In this document: positions 24,937-34,070 of the stretch, piece after piece
Numbering within the stretch: position 1 is the first letter of the stretch
Layout of the letters: every line of letters starts with the position of its first letter
From: Mycolicibacterium diernhoferi
GTDB lineage: Bacteria; Actinomycetota; Actinomycetes; Mycobacteriales; Mycobacteriaceae
NCBI RefSeq assembly: GCF_019456655.1
Contig: NZ_CP080332.1
Span: forward strand, 4,712,001 to 4,776,000
Direction: 5' to 3'
Length of the DNA stretch: 64,000 nucleotides
Position numbers and translations under genes: made by a program
The notes under the pieces: generated by a model
Told to the model about the DNA's origin: nothing
Database searches by the model: none
What the model saw: only the letters and a program-made list of their open reading frames with translations

Positions 24937-26697
24937 TCACGCGGAAGCGCGCAGGAATCCCCCGGCCGCGTCCACCGCGGGCGCCGAGCTCCCGGCGTCG
25001 CTGACGAACACCGCAAGCGCAAGATCACCGCGGATCCCGACGAACCAGCCGTGCGCGTGGGTGTCGTCGATGTACTCCGCGGTGCCGGTCTTGCCGAGCA
25101 GGTCCGGGATGTCCTGCAGCGCGGTGGCGGTGCCGCCGGTGACGGTCTCGCGCATCATCGCCCGCACCTGCTCGTCGACACCGCCGGGCAGCGGCTCGGG
25201 AGTGCGGTCGGCGACGCCGGGTGCGCCCGCCACGATGGTCGGCGCGGGCACCGACCCGCGCGCCAGCGTCGCGGCCACCAGCGCCATCCCGAACGGCGAG
25301 GCGGTGACCTTGCCCTGCCCGATGCCCGCCTCGACCCGCAGCGCGGGGCTGTCGGCGATCGGCACCGAGCCGGTGACGGTGGTCATGCCCGGCGCGACGT
25401 AGTCGATGCCGAGGCCGAGTTGCGCCGCCGCCTCGGTCAGGCCGTCGGGCGGCAGGTTCACCGCGAGCCGGCCCATGGTGGTGTTGCAGGACCGCGCGAA
25501 CGCGGTGTGCAGCGGGACGTCGCCGAGTGCGAAGTTGTCGTCGTTGGGGATCTGGCGACCCTCGATGTTCTCGGTGCCCGGGCAGCCGACGATGCTGTCG
25601 GGGGTGACCTGCCCGGCCTGCAGCGCCGCGGACACCGTGACCGTCTTGAACGTCGAGCCCGGCGGGTAGAGGCCGGTCAACGCGATCGGGCCCTGGGCGT
25701 CCGCGGGCGCGTTCTGCGCGACGGCGAGCAGCTCACCGGTGGACGGCTGGATGGCCACCAGCGCCGCCGGGGTGACCAGCGGTGCCAGCGCCGCTTCGGC
25801 GGCCAGTTGCATGCCGATGTCCAGGGTGGCAGCGATGTCACCGACCGGCTCGGCGTCCTGTCCGCCCACCCGCCTCGGTCCGGACGCGGTGTCGGCGGTC
25901 ACCGCCCACCCGGCGGCGGCGTCGGTGCGCTGCTGCCATAGGTCCGAGAGCCCGGCCAGGGCCGGAGAGGTCAGCGCGCGGTCGGTGGCCAGCAGCCGGG
26001 TCTGCGGGCGCAGCGTCACGTCCGGCTGCGCGGCCAGCTGCTCGCGGATCGGGGTCAGGTCCTCCTCGCGCAGGGTGACGGCGGTGACCGGCCTGCCGGC
26101 GGCGAGCTGCCCGGCCAGCGAGTCGGCGGTGATCGTCGGCGCGATCGGATTGAGCAGGGCGGCAACGGCATTCACGTCGACACCGGGTGCGATGTCGACC
26201 AGGGTGACGATGTGCTGGGTGAGCAGGTCCGCGCCGGTGCGGTCGAGCACGCGGGCGGCGGGCTGCGGGGCGAGGGTGCTGTAGGACAGTGCGCCCGCAG
26301 CCAGGCCCGGAGCGACGGTGGCCGGATTCCACCGGATCTTCCAGTCGTCACCGTCGGCCGCGGCCGTGCCCTCGGTCGTGTACGCCCATTCGGTCTGCTT
26401 CTCGGGTCCGAACCGCCACGTCGCCGCGAGCGTGAACGTCGCCGCATCCTCCTCGCGCCGCACCTGCGACACCTCGAACCGGACGTCGGTGCCCAGGCTG
26501 GCGTAGAGGCCGTCGAGGGTGCCGGTGGCGGCAGCCTGCTCGCTGGTCAGTGCCGCCGCGGCGGCCGCGTCGCCACGGTTGAGGGCCTCCGCGAACCCCG
26601 CCAGGGTGGTGTTCAGCCGGTCTTCGGCGTCAGCGCACCCGGCGAGCACCAGGACGAGCGTGAGGAGGACAGCCGGGAAACCGCGAAGTGAGCCCAC
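24937..26697 (-). CDS. Lipoprotein penicillin-binding transpeptidase with NTF2-like domain
   Basis: 586 residues starting at GTG 26,697. A lipoprotein signal ends in VLAGC (Cys21). An NTF2-like (MecA-N type) domain covers about 30-140 and a dimerisation/linker region about 145-300. The transpeptidase domain carries STFK (catalytic Ser) at about 353, SCN at about 408 and KTGTAEY at about 530. This is the architecture of M. tuberculosis Rv2864c (PBPlipo), a class B enzyme that cross-links peptidoglycan during division. All three catalytic motifs are intact. I do not remember a PBP between ispH and Rv1111c in M. tuberculosis, so this copy may be an extra paralogue. Confidence 0.93.
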   Translation of the reverse strand: MGSLRGFPAVLLTLVLVLAGCADAEDRLNTTLAGFAEALNRGDAAAAAALTSEQAAATGTLDGLYASLGTDVRFEVSQVRREEDAATFTLAATWRFGPEKQTEWAYTTEGTAAADGDDWKIRWNPATVAPGLAAGALSYSTLAPQPAARVLDRTGADLLTQHIVTLVDIAPGVDVNAVAALLNPIAPTITADSLAGQLAAGRPVTAVTLREEDLTPIREQLAAQPDVTLRPQTRLLATDRALTSPALAGLSDLWQQRTDAAAGWAVTADTASGPRRVGGQDAEPVGDIAATLDIGMQLAAEAALAPLVTPAALVAIQPSTGELLAVAQNAPADAQGPIALTGLYPPGSTFKTVTVSAALQAGQVTPDSIVGCPGTENIEGRQIPNDDNFALGDVPLHTAFARSCNTTMGRLAVNLPPDGLTEAAAQLGLGIDYVAPGMTTVTGSVPIADSPALRVEAGIGQGKVTASPFGMALVAATLARGSVPAPTIVAGAPGVADRTPEPLPGGVDEQVRAMMRETVTGGTATALQDIPDLLGKTGTAEYIDDTHAHGWFVGIRGDLALAVFVSDAGSSAPAVDAAGGFLRASA

Positions 26698-26716
26698 AGG
26701 GCTCGAACGTACCGCC

Positions 26717-27718
26717 TCAGCTACGCGGGGGACGGATCTCGCGGGGCAGCGCGAACACCAGCGTCTCGTTGGCGGTGGTCACCGGTTGCACGGTGCCGTA
26801 GCCGTATTCGGCGAGCCGGTCCAGCACGCCGCGCACCAGGATCTCGGGCACCGAGGCGCCGGAGGTGACGCCGACGGTGGTGACCCCGGAGAACCAGGCC
26901 GGGTCGATGTCGTCGGCGTAGTCCACCAGGTAGGCGTGCTGCGAACCGGCGTTCAGCGCCACCTCGACCAGCCGCACGGAGTTCGACGAGTTCTTCGAGC
27001 CGACCACGATGACCAGCTCGCACTCCGGCGCCATCGCCTTCACCGCGACCTGGCGGTTCTGGGTGGCGTAACAGATGTCGTCACTCGGCGGGTCCTGCAG
27101 CGTCGGGAACTTCTCCCGCAGCCGGCGCACCGTCTCCATGGTCTCGTCGACGCTCAGCGTGGTCTGCGACAGCCAGATGACCTTGTCCGGGTCGCGCACC
27201 GTCACCTTGTCGACCGCGTCCGGGTTGTCGACGACCTGGACGTGGTCGGGGGCCTCACCGGCGGTCCCGACGACCTCCTCGTGGCCCTCGTGGCCGACGA
27301 GCAGGATGTCGTAGTCGTCGCGGGCGAACCGCTTGGCCTCGTTGTGCACCTTGGTGACCAGCGGGCAGGTGGCGTCGATGGTCTGCAGGTTGCGGGCCGC
27401 GGCCTCCTCGTGGACGGTCGGCGCGACACCGTGCGCGGAGAACACCACGATGGCGCCCTCGGGCACCTCGTCGGTCTGCTCGACGAACACCGCACCGGCC
27501 TTGGCCAGCGTGTCGACGACATACCGGTTGTGCACGATCTCGTGCCGCACGTAGATCGGCGCGCCGTGCTTCTCCAGGGCGCGTTCGACGGTCTCGACGG
27601 CCCGGTCCACCCCCGCGCAGTAGCCGCGCGGCTCGGCGAGCAGGACGCGCTTGCCGGCAACGGGCGACGCCACCGAGCTCGTCGCGCCCGGGATTCCCAT
27701 GTTGACGGTTGGTGGCAT
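26717..27718 (-). CDS. ispH: 4-hydroxy-3-methylbut-2-enyl diphosphate reductase IspH
   Basis: 333 residues. It catalyses the last step of the MEP pathway, giving IPP and DMAPP. The three Cys ligands of the [4Fe-4S] cluster are visible in RGYCAGV (Cys34), [11 protein letters not shown] and [11 protein letters not shown], with the catalytic Glu-Thr region and the VGSKNSSNS block. It starts at ATG 27,718 with a -10 box six bases upstream and no ribosome binding site. It is divergent from the lipid-droplet protein gene, as in the Rv1109c-Rv1110 region. Confidence 0.98.
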   Translation of the reverse strand: MPPTVNMGIPGATSSVASPVAGKRVLLAEPRGYCAGVDRAVETVERALEKHGAPIYVRHEIVHNRYVVDTLAKAGAVFVEQTDEVPEGAIVVFSAHGVAPTVHEEAAARNLQTIDATCPLVTKVHNEAKRFARDDYDILLVGHEGHEEVVGTAGEAPDHVQVVDNPDAVDKVTVRDPDKVIWLSQTTLSVDETMETVRRLREKFPTLQDPPSDDICYATQNRQVAVKAMAPECELVIVVGSKNSSNSVRLVEVALNAGSQHAYLVDYADDIDPAWFSGVTTVGVTSGASVPEILVRGVLDRLAEYGYGTVQPVTTANETLVFALPREIRPPRS

Positions 27719-27724
27719 GCATCA

Positions 27725-27730
27725 AGGGTA
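27725..27730 (-). promoter_or_regulatory. Putative leaderless promoter of ispH
   Basis: On the minus strand TACCCT (TANNNT) is followed by six bases and the ispH ATG at 27,718, placing the transcript start at about the start codon. Confidence 0.5.
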
Positions 27731-27758
27731 CTTACCCGCACCGCGGCCGGGCCAGCCG

Positions 27759-27764
27759 TAGGCT
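27759..27764 (+). promoter_or_regulatory. Putative leaderless promoter of the lipid-droplet protein gene
   Basis: TAGGCT (TANNNT) is followed by seven bases (GGCACCC) and the ATG at 27,772. There is no purine-rich ribosome binding site. Confidence 0.5.
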
Positions 27765-27771
27765 GGCACCC

Positions 27772-28392
27772 ATGTCAACTGCACCGTACGGAGTCCGACT
27801 GCTGGTAGGTGCGGCGGTAACCGCACTGGACGAGACGCGCAAGCTCCCCCACACCATCCTGACCTACCCGATGACGGTGGCCAGCCAGCTGGCTCATCTG
27901 GTGATGAAGGTGCAGCAGGACGTCGCCGACCTGGTCAACCGCGGTGACGAAACCCTCGAGGAGCTCTTCCCGCCCAAGGACGAGCAGCCGGAGTGGGCGA
28001 CATTCGACGAGGACCTGCCGTCCCATCCGTTCGCCAACCTCTCCGAGGACGACGACCCGGTCCAGGACGACGGCGAGACCGCCACGGTGACGCGTCTCAC
28101 CGGAGACAAGGTCGCCAATCGCACCGAAGGCCGCTTCGCACTCTTCAGCGAGGGCGAGGCCCCGCCGGCGGACCCGGACGAGCAGCACACCCCGTCCACC
28201 AACGGTTCGGCCCCGGCCATCGTCGACGACCTCGGCTACGAGTCGCTGACGCTGGCGCAGCTGCGGGCCCGGCTGACCTCGCTCAAGCTCGCCGACCTGG
28301 AGGCCCTGCTGGCCTACGAGGAGGCCAACAAGGCGCGCGCGCCGTTCCAGACCCTGCTCTCCAACAGGATCACCCGCGCGTCGGCGAAGTGA
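27772..28392 (+). CDS. Lipid droplet-associated-type protein (Rv1109c-like)
   Basis: 206 residues from the ATG at 27,772. The conserved N-terminus ([20 protein letters not shown]) leads into an amphipathic helical segment of about 60 residues and then [20 protein letters not shown] central acidic linker separates this from a C-terminal block, [20 protein letters not shown], typical of a small helical domain. Mycobacterial homologues are annotated as lipid-droplet-associated. The gene overlaps xseA by 4 bases and so heads the xseAB operon. Confidence 0.85.
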   Translation: MSTAPYGVRLLVGAAVTALDETRKLPHTILTYPMTVASQLAHLVMKVQQDVADLVNRGDETLEELFPPKDEQPEWATFDEDLPSHPFANLSEDDDPVQDDGETATVTRLTGDKVANRTEGRFALFSEGEAPPADPDEQHTPSTNGSAPAIVDDLGYESLTLAQLRARLTSLKLADLEALLAYEEANKARAPFQTLLSNRITRASAK

Positions 28393-29636
28393 CTGAACCC
28401 GGCCAGTCCCCGGAGAACCCGTGGCCGGTGCGGGCCGTGGCCACCCGGGTGGCCAAGTGGATCGACCGGCTCGGCACCGTCTGGGTGGAGGGTCAGATCG
28501 CCCAGCTGAACGTGCGCCCCGGATCCTCGACCGCCTTCCTGGTGCTGCGTGACCCGGCCGCGGACATGTCGCTGTCGCTGACCTGTCCGCGCGATCTGGT
28601 GGTCAACGCACCGGTGCGACTCGCCGAGGGTGTTCAGGTGATCGTCTTCGGCAAGCCGCAGTTCTACACCGGGCGGGGCAGTTTCTCGCTGCGGGTCAGC
28701 GACATCCGCGCGGTGGGGATCGGCGAATTGCTGGCCCGCATCGATCGGCTGCGCCGGCTGCTCGAGGCCGAGGGACTGTTCGACCGGCGGCTCAAACGCC
28801 CGATTCCGTTCCTGCCCAACACCATCGGGCTCATCACCGGCCGTGCCTCGGCCGCCGAGCACGATGTGATGTCGATCGTGTCCGCCCGGTGGCCCGCGGC
28901 GCGGTTCGCGGTGCGCAACACCGCCGTACAGGGGCCGAACGCGGTCGCCCAGATCGTGGAGGCACTGGCGGCGCTGGACGCCGACGACGGAGTCGACGTC
29001 ATCATCATGGCCCGCGGCGGCGGCAGCGTGGAGGACCTGCTGCCGTTCTCCGACGAGACGCTGTGCCGGGCCGTCGCCACCTGCCGCACACCGGTGATCA
29101 GCGCGATCGGGCACGAACCGGACAACCCGATCTGCGATCTGGTGGCCGATCTGCGGGCGGCCACCCCGACCGATGCGGCCAAACGGGTGGTGCCCGACGC
29201 CGCCGTCGAGCAGGCCGGGGTCGAGGATCTGCGGCGGCGCAGCGCGCAAGCCCTGCGCAACTGGGTCCGTCGCGAGCAGCACATCGTGGATCAGTTGCGG
29301 TCCCGGCCGGTGCTGGCCCGGCCGTTGCAGGCGCTGGAGGCCCGCGCCGAGGAGGTGCACCGGGCCCGGCGGACCGCGCGCCGGGACATCGGCCGACTGA
29401 TCGCCGCCGAGAGCGACCGCCTGGAACATCTGTCCGCCCGGCTCACCACGCTCGGTCCGGCGGCCACGCTGGCCCGCGGCTACGCGGTGGTTCAGGTGGT
29501 GGGAGCCCAGCAACAGGGCGAAGACCGCCCGATCCTGCGGTCGGTCGACGACGCTCCGGCGGGCACCCGGCTGCGGGTGCGCGTCTCCGACGGTGCCATC
29601 ACAACAGTCAGCGAGGGTCCAGATGAAGCCCATTAG
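28389..29636 (+). CDS. xseA: Exodeoxyribonuclease VII large subunit
   Basis: 415 residues from the GTG at 28,389 (GTGA overlap with the gene before). The N-terminal OB-fold holds [20 protein letters not shown] and [10 protein letters not shown]. The catalytic region has [37 protein letters not shown] and [22 protein letters not shown] long coiled-coil arm and a C-terminal segment (LARGYAVVQ) follow. With XseB it degrades single-stranded DNA to oligonucleotides. Confidence 0.98.
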   Translation: MTEPGQSPENPWPVRAVATRVAKWIDRLGTVWVEGQIAQLNVRPGSSTAFLVLRDPAADMSLSLTCPRDLVVNAPVRLAEGVQVIVFGKPQFYTGRGSFSLRVSDIRAVGIGELLARIDRLRRLLEAEGLFDRRLKRPIPFLPNTIGLITGRASAAEHDVMSIVSARWPAARFAVRNTAVQGPNAVAQIVEALAALDADDGVDVIIMARGGGSVEDLLPFSDETLCRAVATCRTPVISAIGHEPDNPICDLVADLRAATPTDAAKRVVPDAAVEQAGVEDLRRRSAQALRNWVRREQHIVDQLRSRPVLARPLQALEARAEEVHRARRTARRDIGRLIAAESDRLEHLSARLTTLGPAATLARGYAVVQVVGAQQQGEDRPILRSVDDAPAGTRLRVRVSDGAITTVSEGPDEAH

Positions 29637-29835
29637 TCAAATGGGGTACGAAGAGGCACGCGACGAGTTGATCGAGGTGGTCCAGCAGCTCGAGCACGGC
29701 GGGCTGGACCTCGACGCGTCGCTCAAGCTCTGGGAAAGGGGCGAGGAACTGGCCAAACGGTGCGAAGAACACCTGGCCGGCGCCCGCCAGAAGGTGGCCG
29801 ACACCCTGGCCGCGGGCGAGGTCGAGGAAAGTTGA
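29623..29835 (+). CDS. xseB: Exodeoxyribonuclease VII small subunit
   Basis: 70 residues. The ATG at 29,623 is chosen because GAGGG lies just upstream and the residues before it match no family member; it lies inside the xseA 3' end (14-base overlap). [20 protein letters not shown] and [20 protein letters not shown] are the usual two-helix hairpin that binds the XseA coiled coil. Confidence 0.97.
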   Translation: MKPISQMGYEEARDELIEVVQQLEHGGLDLDASLKLWERGEELAKRCEEHLAGARQKVADTLAAGEVEES

Positions 29836-29878
29836 GAACGCAAGCAGATTGAGGACCTGCCGCGAAGCCCTTCAAAAC

Positions 29879-29892
29879 TGGAACACGTTTCA
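29879..29892. promoter_or_regulatory. KstR operator consensus upstream of 3beta-HSD
   Basis: TGGAACACGTTTCA matches TnnAACnnGTTnnA, the published KstR binding consensus, at all eight fixed positions. It ends 14 bases before the ATG of the 3beta-HSD gene, a position where bound repressor would block transcription. KstR represses cholesterol catabolism genes in mycobacteria until released by a cholesterol CoA-thioester intermediate. Confidence 0.8.
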
Positions 29893-29906
29893 GTTACTCT
29901 CGTCAG

Positions 29907-31004
29907 ATGGCTGACCCAACACTGCGCACCGATCTGGGCCGCGTCCTGGTGACCGGGGGCTCCGGCTTCGTCGGCGCCAACCTGGTGACCACCCTGCTGG
30001 AACGCGGACTGGCGGTCCGGTCCTTCGACCGGGTGCCGTCGCCGCTACCCGCGCATCCCCAGCTGCAGACCGTCGTCGGCGACATCACCGATGCCGCCGA
30101 TGTGGCGGGAGCGGTCGAGGGTGTGGACACCATCATCCACACCGCGGCCATCATCGACCTGATGGGCGGCGCGTCGGTCACCGAGGAGTACCGCAAGCGC
30201 AGCTTCGACGTGAACGTCGAGGGCACCAAGAACCTCGTGCGGGCCGGGCAGGCCGGGGGCGTGCGGCGGTTCGTCTACACCGCGTCCAACAGCGTCGTGA
30301 TGGGCGGCCAGGACATCCGCAATGGCGACGAAAACCTGCCCTACACAAGCCGTTTCAACGATCTGTACACCGAGACCAAGGTGGTCGCCGAACAGTTCGT
30401 GCTCGAACAGAACGGCACCGCGGGCATGCTCACCTGCTCGATCCGGCCCAGCGGCATCTGGGGTCGCGGCGATCAGACGATGTTCCGCAAGGTGTTCGAG
30501 AATGTGCTGGCCGGGCACGTCAAGGTGCTGGTCGGCAACAAGAACATCAAGCTCGACAACTCTTACGTGCACAACCTGATCCACGGGTTCATCCTCGCCG
30601 CCGAACACCTCGTCCCCGGCGGAACGGCCCCCGGCCAGGCCTACTTCATCAACGACGGCGAACCGCTCAACATGTTCGAGTTCGCCCGTCCCGTGGTCGC
30701 GGCCTGCGGGCGGACGCTACCGCGGTTCCGGGTGTCCGGAAAGCTGGTGCACAAGGCGATGATGGGCTGGCAGTGGCTGCACTTCAAGTACGGCATCCGT
30801 GAACCGCTGGTCGAACCGCTTGCGGTGGAACGGCTCTACCTGAACAACTACTTCTCCATCGACAAGGCTCGCCGCGACCTCGGCTACCGGCCACTGTTCA
30901 ACACCGAGCAGGCCATGGACGAGTGCCTGCCCTACTACACCGAACTCTTCCGGTCGATGGAGTCGCAGAACGCCGAGGCGGTCACCGCCGCGTCCCGGGC
31001 CTGA
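29907..31004 (+). CDS. 3-beta-hydroxysteroid dehydrogenase
   Basis: 365 residues of the extended SDR, 3beta-HSD group. The Rossmann motif VTGGSGFVG lies at about residues 15-23, IIHTAAI follows, the catalytic YTETK (Tyr-x-x-x-Lys) is at about 149-153, and RPSGIWGRGD is the substrate-side motif. In M. tuberculosis the orthologue Rv1106c oxidises cholesterol and pregnenolone to the 3-keto-4-ene products with NAD. A KstR-type operator lies directly upstream, which fits a sterol role. The next gene, an alpha/beta hydrolase, starts 11 bases later and is probably co-transcribed. Confidence 0.95.
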   Translation: MADPTLRTDLGRVLVTGGSGFVGANLVTTLLERGLAVRSFDRVPSPLPAHPQLQTVVGDITDAADVAGAVEGVDTIIHTAAIIDLMGGASVTEEYRKRSFDVNVEGTKNLVRAGQAGGVRRFVYTASNSVVMGGQDIRNGDENLPYTSRFNDLYTETKVVAEQFVLEQNGTAGMLTCSIRPSGIWGRGDQTMFRKVFENVLAGHVKVLVGNKNIKLDNSYVHNLIHGFILAAEHLVPGGTAPGQAYFINDGEPLNMFEFARPVVAACGRTLPRFRVSGKLVHKAMMGWQWLHFKYGIREPLVEPLAVERLYLNNYFSIDKARRDLGYRPLFNTEQAMDECLPYYTELFRSMESQNAEAVTAASRA

Positions 31005-31014
31005 GCGCAGGCGT

Positions 31015-31734
31015 ATGCCGACGTTCCGGACCACCGCCAACGGGGACGCGACGATCCGCTACCTGGACTCCGGCGGCGACGACGCAGGCGCGCCAATAGT
31101 TTTCGTCCCCGGATTCACCTGTGTGGCCGAGGACTACACCGAGATGCCGGCGCTGCTCGGTCGGCGGACGGTCATCGTCGAACTCCGCGGCCACGGCGGC
31201 AGCACGGCTCCCGGCGGCCCGTTCGACTCCGCGGCGATCGCCGGCGACGTCGGCGCGGTGATCGACGCCGTCACCGACGGCCCGGTACACGTGATGACCT
31301 TCTCCCGTGGCACCACGTATGCACTGACTTGGGCGCTCGCGCACCCGGATCGGGTGCGCTCGATCTCGATCGGCGACTACACCCCCGCGGAGATCAAGCT
31401 CACCGAGGACGCGATGCTCGGCCTGCTCGAGGGCAGGTGGCGCGGCACCCCGGTCGGCGAGCGGGTCGACCGCGCGGCGGCGCTGGCCACCGTGCACGCG
31501 GCCCGCGCGCAGTCGCTGTGGGGACCGTTGACGCACTGGCAGCCACCGTTGCTGGCGGTCCGCAGCCCCAACGCACCGGTGGTCGACGACGCGGCGTGGG
31601 GCCGGTACCGGCAGTTGTTCCCGGATGCTGCGCTGCACGAGTTCGTCGACTCCCCGCACGACATCTTCCGGCCCGACCGGGGGCGGTACCCACTGCTGGT
31701 CCGCGCGCTGTCCGACGAGGTCGACCGGGCCTAG
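31015..31734 (+). CDS. Alpha/beta hydrolase downstream of 3beta-HSD
   Basis: 239 residues. FVPGFTCVAEDYTEMPALL is the oxyanion region, TFSRGTTYAL the nucleophile elbow (Ser in S-R-G-T), and a C-terminal His occurs in DSPHDIFRPDRG where the catalytic His is expected. The small size and lack of a clear cap suggest a minimal hydrolase. Because it follows 3beta-HSD by 10 bases it should share the KstR-type promoter, so a steroid ester or ring-opened intermediate is a possible substrate; this is inference only. Confidence 0.85.
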   Translation: MPTFRTTANGDATIRYLDSGGDDAGAPIVFVPGFTCVAEDYTEMPALLGRRTVIVELRGHGGSTAPGGPFDSAAIAGDVGAVIDAVTDGPVHVMTFSRGTTYALTWALAHPDRVRSISIGDYTPAEIKLTEDAMLGLLEGRWRGTPVGERVDRAAALATVHAARAQSLWGPLTHWQPPLLAVRSPNAPVVDDAAWGRYRQLFPDAALHEFVDSPHDIFRPDRGRYPLLVRALSDEVDRA

Positions 31735-31743
31735 ACATGGACA

Positions 31744-31772
31744 AGGCCGGTGGCGCTGTAGCGCCCCGGCCT
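31744..31772. terminator. GC-rich hairpin between convergent genes
   Basis: AGGCCGG-GGCGCT pairs with AGCGCC-CCGGCCT across a two-base loop, with one bulged T in the 5' arm. It starts 8 bases after the end of the hydrolase gene. No U-run follows. It probably ends the 3beta-HSD transcript. Confidence 0.5.
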
Positions 31773-31849
31773 CTGGCCTCCCGCGCGGCGTCTACAGAAC
31801 CGGGGAAGCTTGGCGACGATATTACGACACCGGTTCCCGGTTCACCAAC

Positions 31850-32302
31850 TCAGCCGATCGCGCCGTCAGCGCTCAGGCGGCCCGACGCCAACGCGCGCAG
31901 CATCCGCACACTGACCGGATGCGCTGCGTCCGCGACCTTTTCGAGCAGGTCCCCGGCCCGGGCCTCGGCGGTCTCCGGTGGCACCACGTACAGCAGAGCA
32001 TTGCGCGCGTGGGTTCCCATGACGTAGATCGTGTCGCGGGAGACGAGGGAGTACCGGTCGACGGAGATCGCGGTGTTTCCCCGGATGATGCGAGCCGGCG
32101 CCGACGGGAACACGGTCGGGTCATACAGCACTCGGCGCACCGACCCCAGCGTCAGACCCATCACCGAGACCAGGTCCACCAGTGCGGTGCGCAGCAGATA
32201 GTCGGGCGGCCACCAGGCTCCGTCGACGGTGCCCCGTCGATCGGAATGATCACACAGGGCAAGCCGGGCGGTCGTTGAACAGTCGGTCACGGCATTCGCC
32301 AT
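31850..32302 (-). CDS. DUF5994-like protein
   Basis: 150 residues from the ATG at 32,302. TARLALCDH and DGAWWPPDYLL near residues 10-35 match the actinobacterial DUF5994 pattern (DGAWWPRS). A beta-rich middle (AISVDRYSLVSRDTIYVMGT) and a short helical end follow. The upstream in-frame extension to 32,581 overlaps the divergent sulfatase gene and is rejected. The family has no known function. It stands alone, divergent from the sulfatase operon with about 220 bases between them, in which I see no recognisable operator. Confidence 0.7.
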   Translation of the reverse strand: MANAVTDCSTTARLALCDHSDRRGTVDGAWWPPDYLLRTALVDLVSVMGLTLGSVRRVLYDPTVFPSAPARIIRGNTAISVDRYSLVSRDTIYVMGTHARNALLYVVPPETAEARAGDLLEKVADAAHPVSVRMLRALASGRLSADGAIG

Positions 32303-32525
32303 CGGCGATGCTCCCGTCGATGTCAGAGCAATCGCAGACGGTAGCCGAAGTGTCGGAGACGCGAGAAACCTACGATGTCTGCAGTTTAGCCCCTCGCCAC
32401 TCCGGGCCGCCGAGGACTCTCTCGGCAATATCTGAGCATCGGTGCGATACCGGGCCCAAAGCCCCCGGTCAAGGTCTAGCGTCGACATGACGGCGAACCG
32501 ACATGCGCGGGAATCGGGGTCCGAT

Positions 32526-34070
32526 ATGCCCAATAATCGGCCGAACATCCTGGTCATCTGGGGTGACGACATCGGTATCACGAATCTGAGCTGCTACAGC
32601 GATGGTTTGATGGGCTATCGGACACCGAATATCGACCGGATCGCCGAAGAGGGGATGCGGTTCACCGATTCCTACGGGGAACAGAGCTGCACCGCCGGCC
32701 GGGCGGCCTTCATCAGCGGGCAGAGCGTCTACCGCACCGGGATGAGCAAGGTCGGTATGCCCGGCGTGGACGTCGGACTTCAGGCCGAGGACCCGACGAT
32801 CGCCGAACTGCTCAAGCCATTGGGTTATGCCACTGGGCAATTCGGCAAGAACCACCTCGGGGATCTGAACAAGTACCTGCCCACTGCGCACGGTTTCGAC
32901 GAGTTCTACGGGAATCTGTATCACCTCAATGCCGAAGAGGAACCCGAACACGAGGACTACCCGACCGCCGAGGAGGCACCGCTCCTGCGCACGGCGTTGC
33001 TGCCTCGCGGCGTCATTCACTCCTGGTCCACCGACGAGGACTCCGGTGACATCGATCCTCGCTACGGACCGGTGGGCAAGCAGCACATCGAGGACACCAG
33101 GCCGTTGACCAAGAAGCGCATGGAGACGATCGACGACGAGACCACTTCGGCCTGCGCCGATTTCATCCGGCGCCAGCGTGACTCCGGGACGCCGTTCTTC
33201 GTCTGGATGAACATGACGCATATGCACTTCCGAACCCACACCAAACCGGAGAGCCGCGGCCAGGCCGGCCGCTGGCAGTCGCCCTACCACGACACGATGG
33301 TCGACCACGACCGCCATGTCGGAACCCTGCTGGACCTGGTCGATGAACTGGGCATCGCCGAGGACACCATCGTCGTCTACTCCACCGACAACGGTCCGCA
33401 CGCGAACAGCTGGCCCGACGGTGCCACCACCCCGTTCCGCAGCGAGAAGAACACCAACTGGGAGGGCGCGTTCCGGATACCGGAGATGATCCGCTGGCCT
33501 GGCAAGATTGCCGCCGGAACGGTGTCCAATGGGATTGTCCAGCATCATGATTGGCTGCCGACGTTCCTGGCCGCCGCCGGCGACCCGGATATCGTGGACA
33601 AACTCAAGGCCGGATATCAGGCCGGTGACAGCACCTACCGCGTCCACATCGACGGCTACAACCTGCTGCCGTACCTGACCGGTGAAGTAGACGAGTGCCC
33701 CCGCCACGGCCTGATCTACTTCTCCGACGACGGCGACGTGCTGGGTGTCCGAGTGGACAACTGGAAGGTCGTGTTCATGGAGCAGCGGTGCCGGGGCACG
33801 CTGGAGGTGTGGTTCGAACCGTTCACCAAACTGCGCGCCCCCAAACTGTTCAACCTGCGCACCGATCCGTTCGAGCGAGCCGATGTCACCTCGAACACGT
33901 ACTGGGACTGGGTCATCGATCGGCTGTACCTGATGTTCTACGCTTCGGCGCTGGTCACACGGTTCCTGGAGACCTTCAAGGATTTCCCGCCGCGCCAGGA
34001 ACCTGCGTCGTTCACCATCGGCAATGCGGTGGAAGAGCTTGAGAAGTTCCTGGCCGGCCGGGGCGGCTGA
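32526..34070 (+). CDS. Type I sulfatase (arylsulfatase family)
   Basis: About 514 residues; GGGG six bases before ATG 32,526 supports this start, with ATG 32,487 as alternative. NILVIWGDDIGITNLSCY is the N-terminal metal-binding Asp-Asp. The activation motif is CTAGRAAFISGQ (Cys55), fitting (C/S)-x-(P/A)-x-R. Further metal or sulfate residues lie in GKNHLGD and STDNGPHANSWPDG. The Cys must be oxidised to formylglycine, and a formylglycine-generating enzyme is encoded two genes downstream. The motif has Ala at the usual Pro position. No signal peptide is visible, so it should act in the cytosol. The sulfated substrate is unknown. It overlaps the HAD gene by one base. Confidence 0.93.
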   Translation: MPNNRPNILVIWGDDIGITNLSCYSDGLMGYRTPNIDRIAEEGMRFTDSYGEQSCTAGRAAFISGQSVYRTGMSKVGMPGVDVGLQAEDPTIAELLKPLGYATGQFGKNHLGDLNKYLPTAHGFDEFYGNLYHLNAEEEPEHEDYPTAEEAPLLRTALLPRGVIHSWSTDEDSGDIDPRYGPVGKQHIEDTRPLTKKRMETIDDETTSACADFIRRQRDSGTPFFVWMNMTHMHFRTHTKPESRGQAGRWQSPYHDTMVDHDRHVGTLLDLVDELGIAEDTIVVYSTDNGPHANSWPDGATTPFRSEKNTNWEGAFRIPEMIRWPGKIAAGTVSNGIVQHHDWLPTFLAAAGDPDIVDKLKAGYQAGDSTYRVHIDGYNLLPYLTGEVDECPRHGLIYFSDDGDVLGVRVDNWKVVFMEQRCRGTLEVWFEPFTKLRAPKLFNLRTDPFERADVTSNTYWDWVIDRLYLMFYASALVTRFLETFKDFPPRQEPASFTIGNAVEELEKFLAGRGG

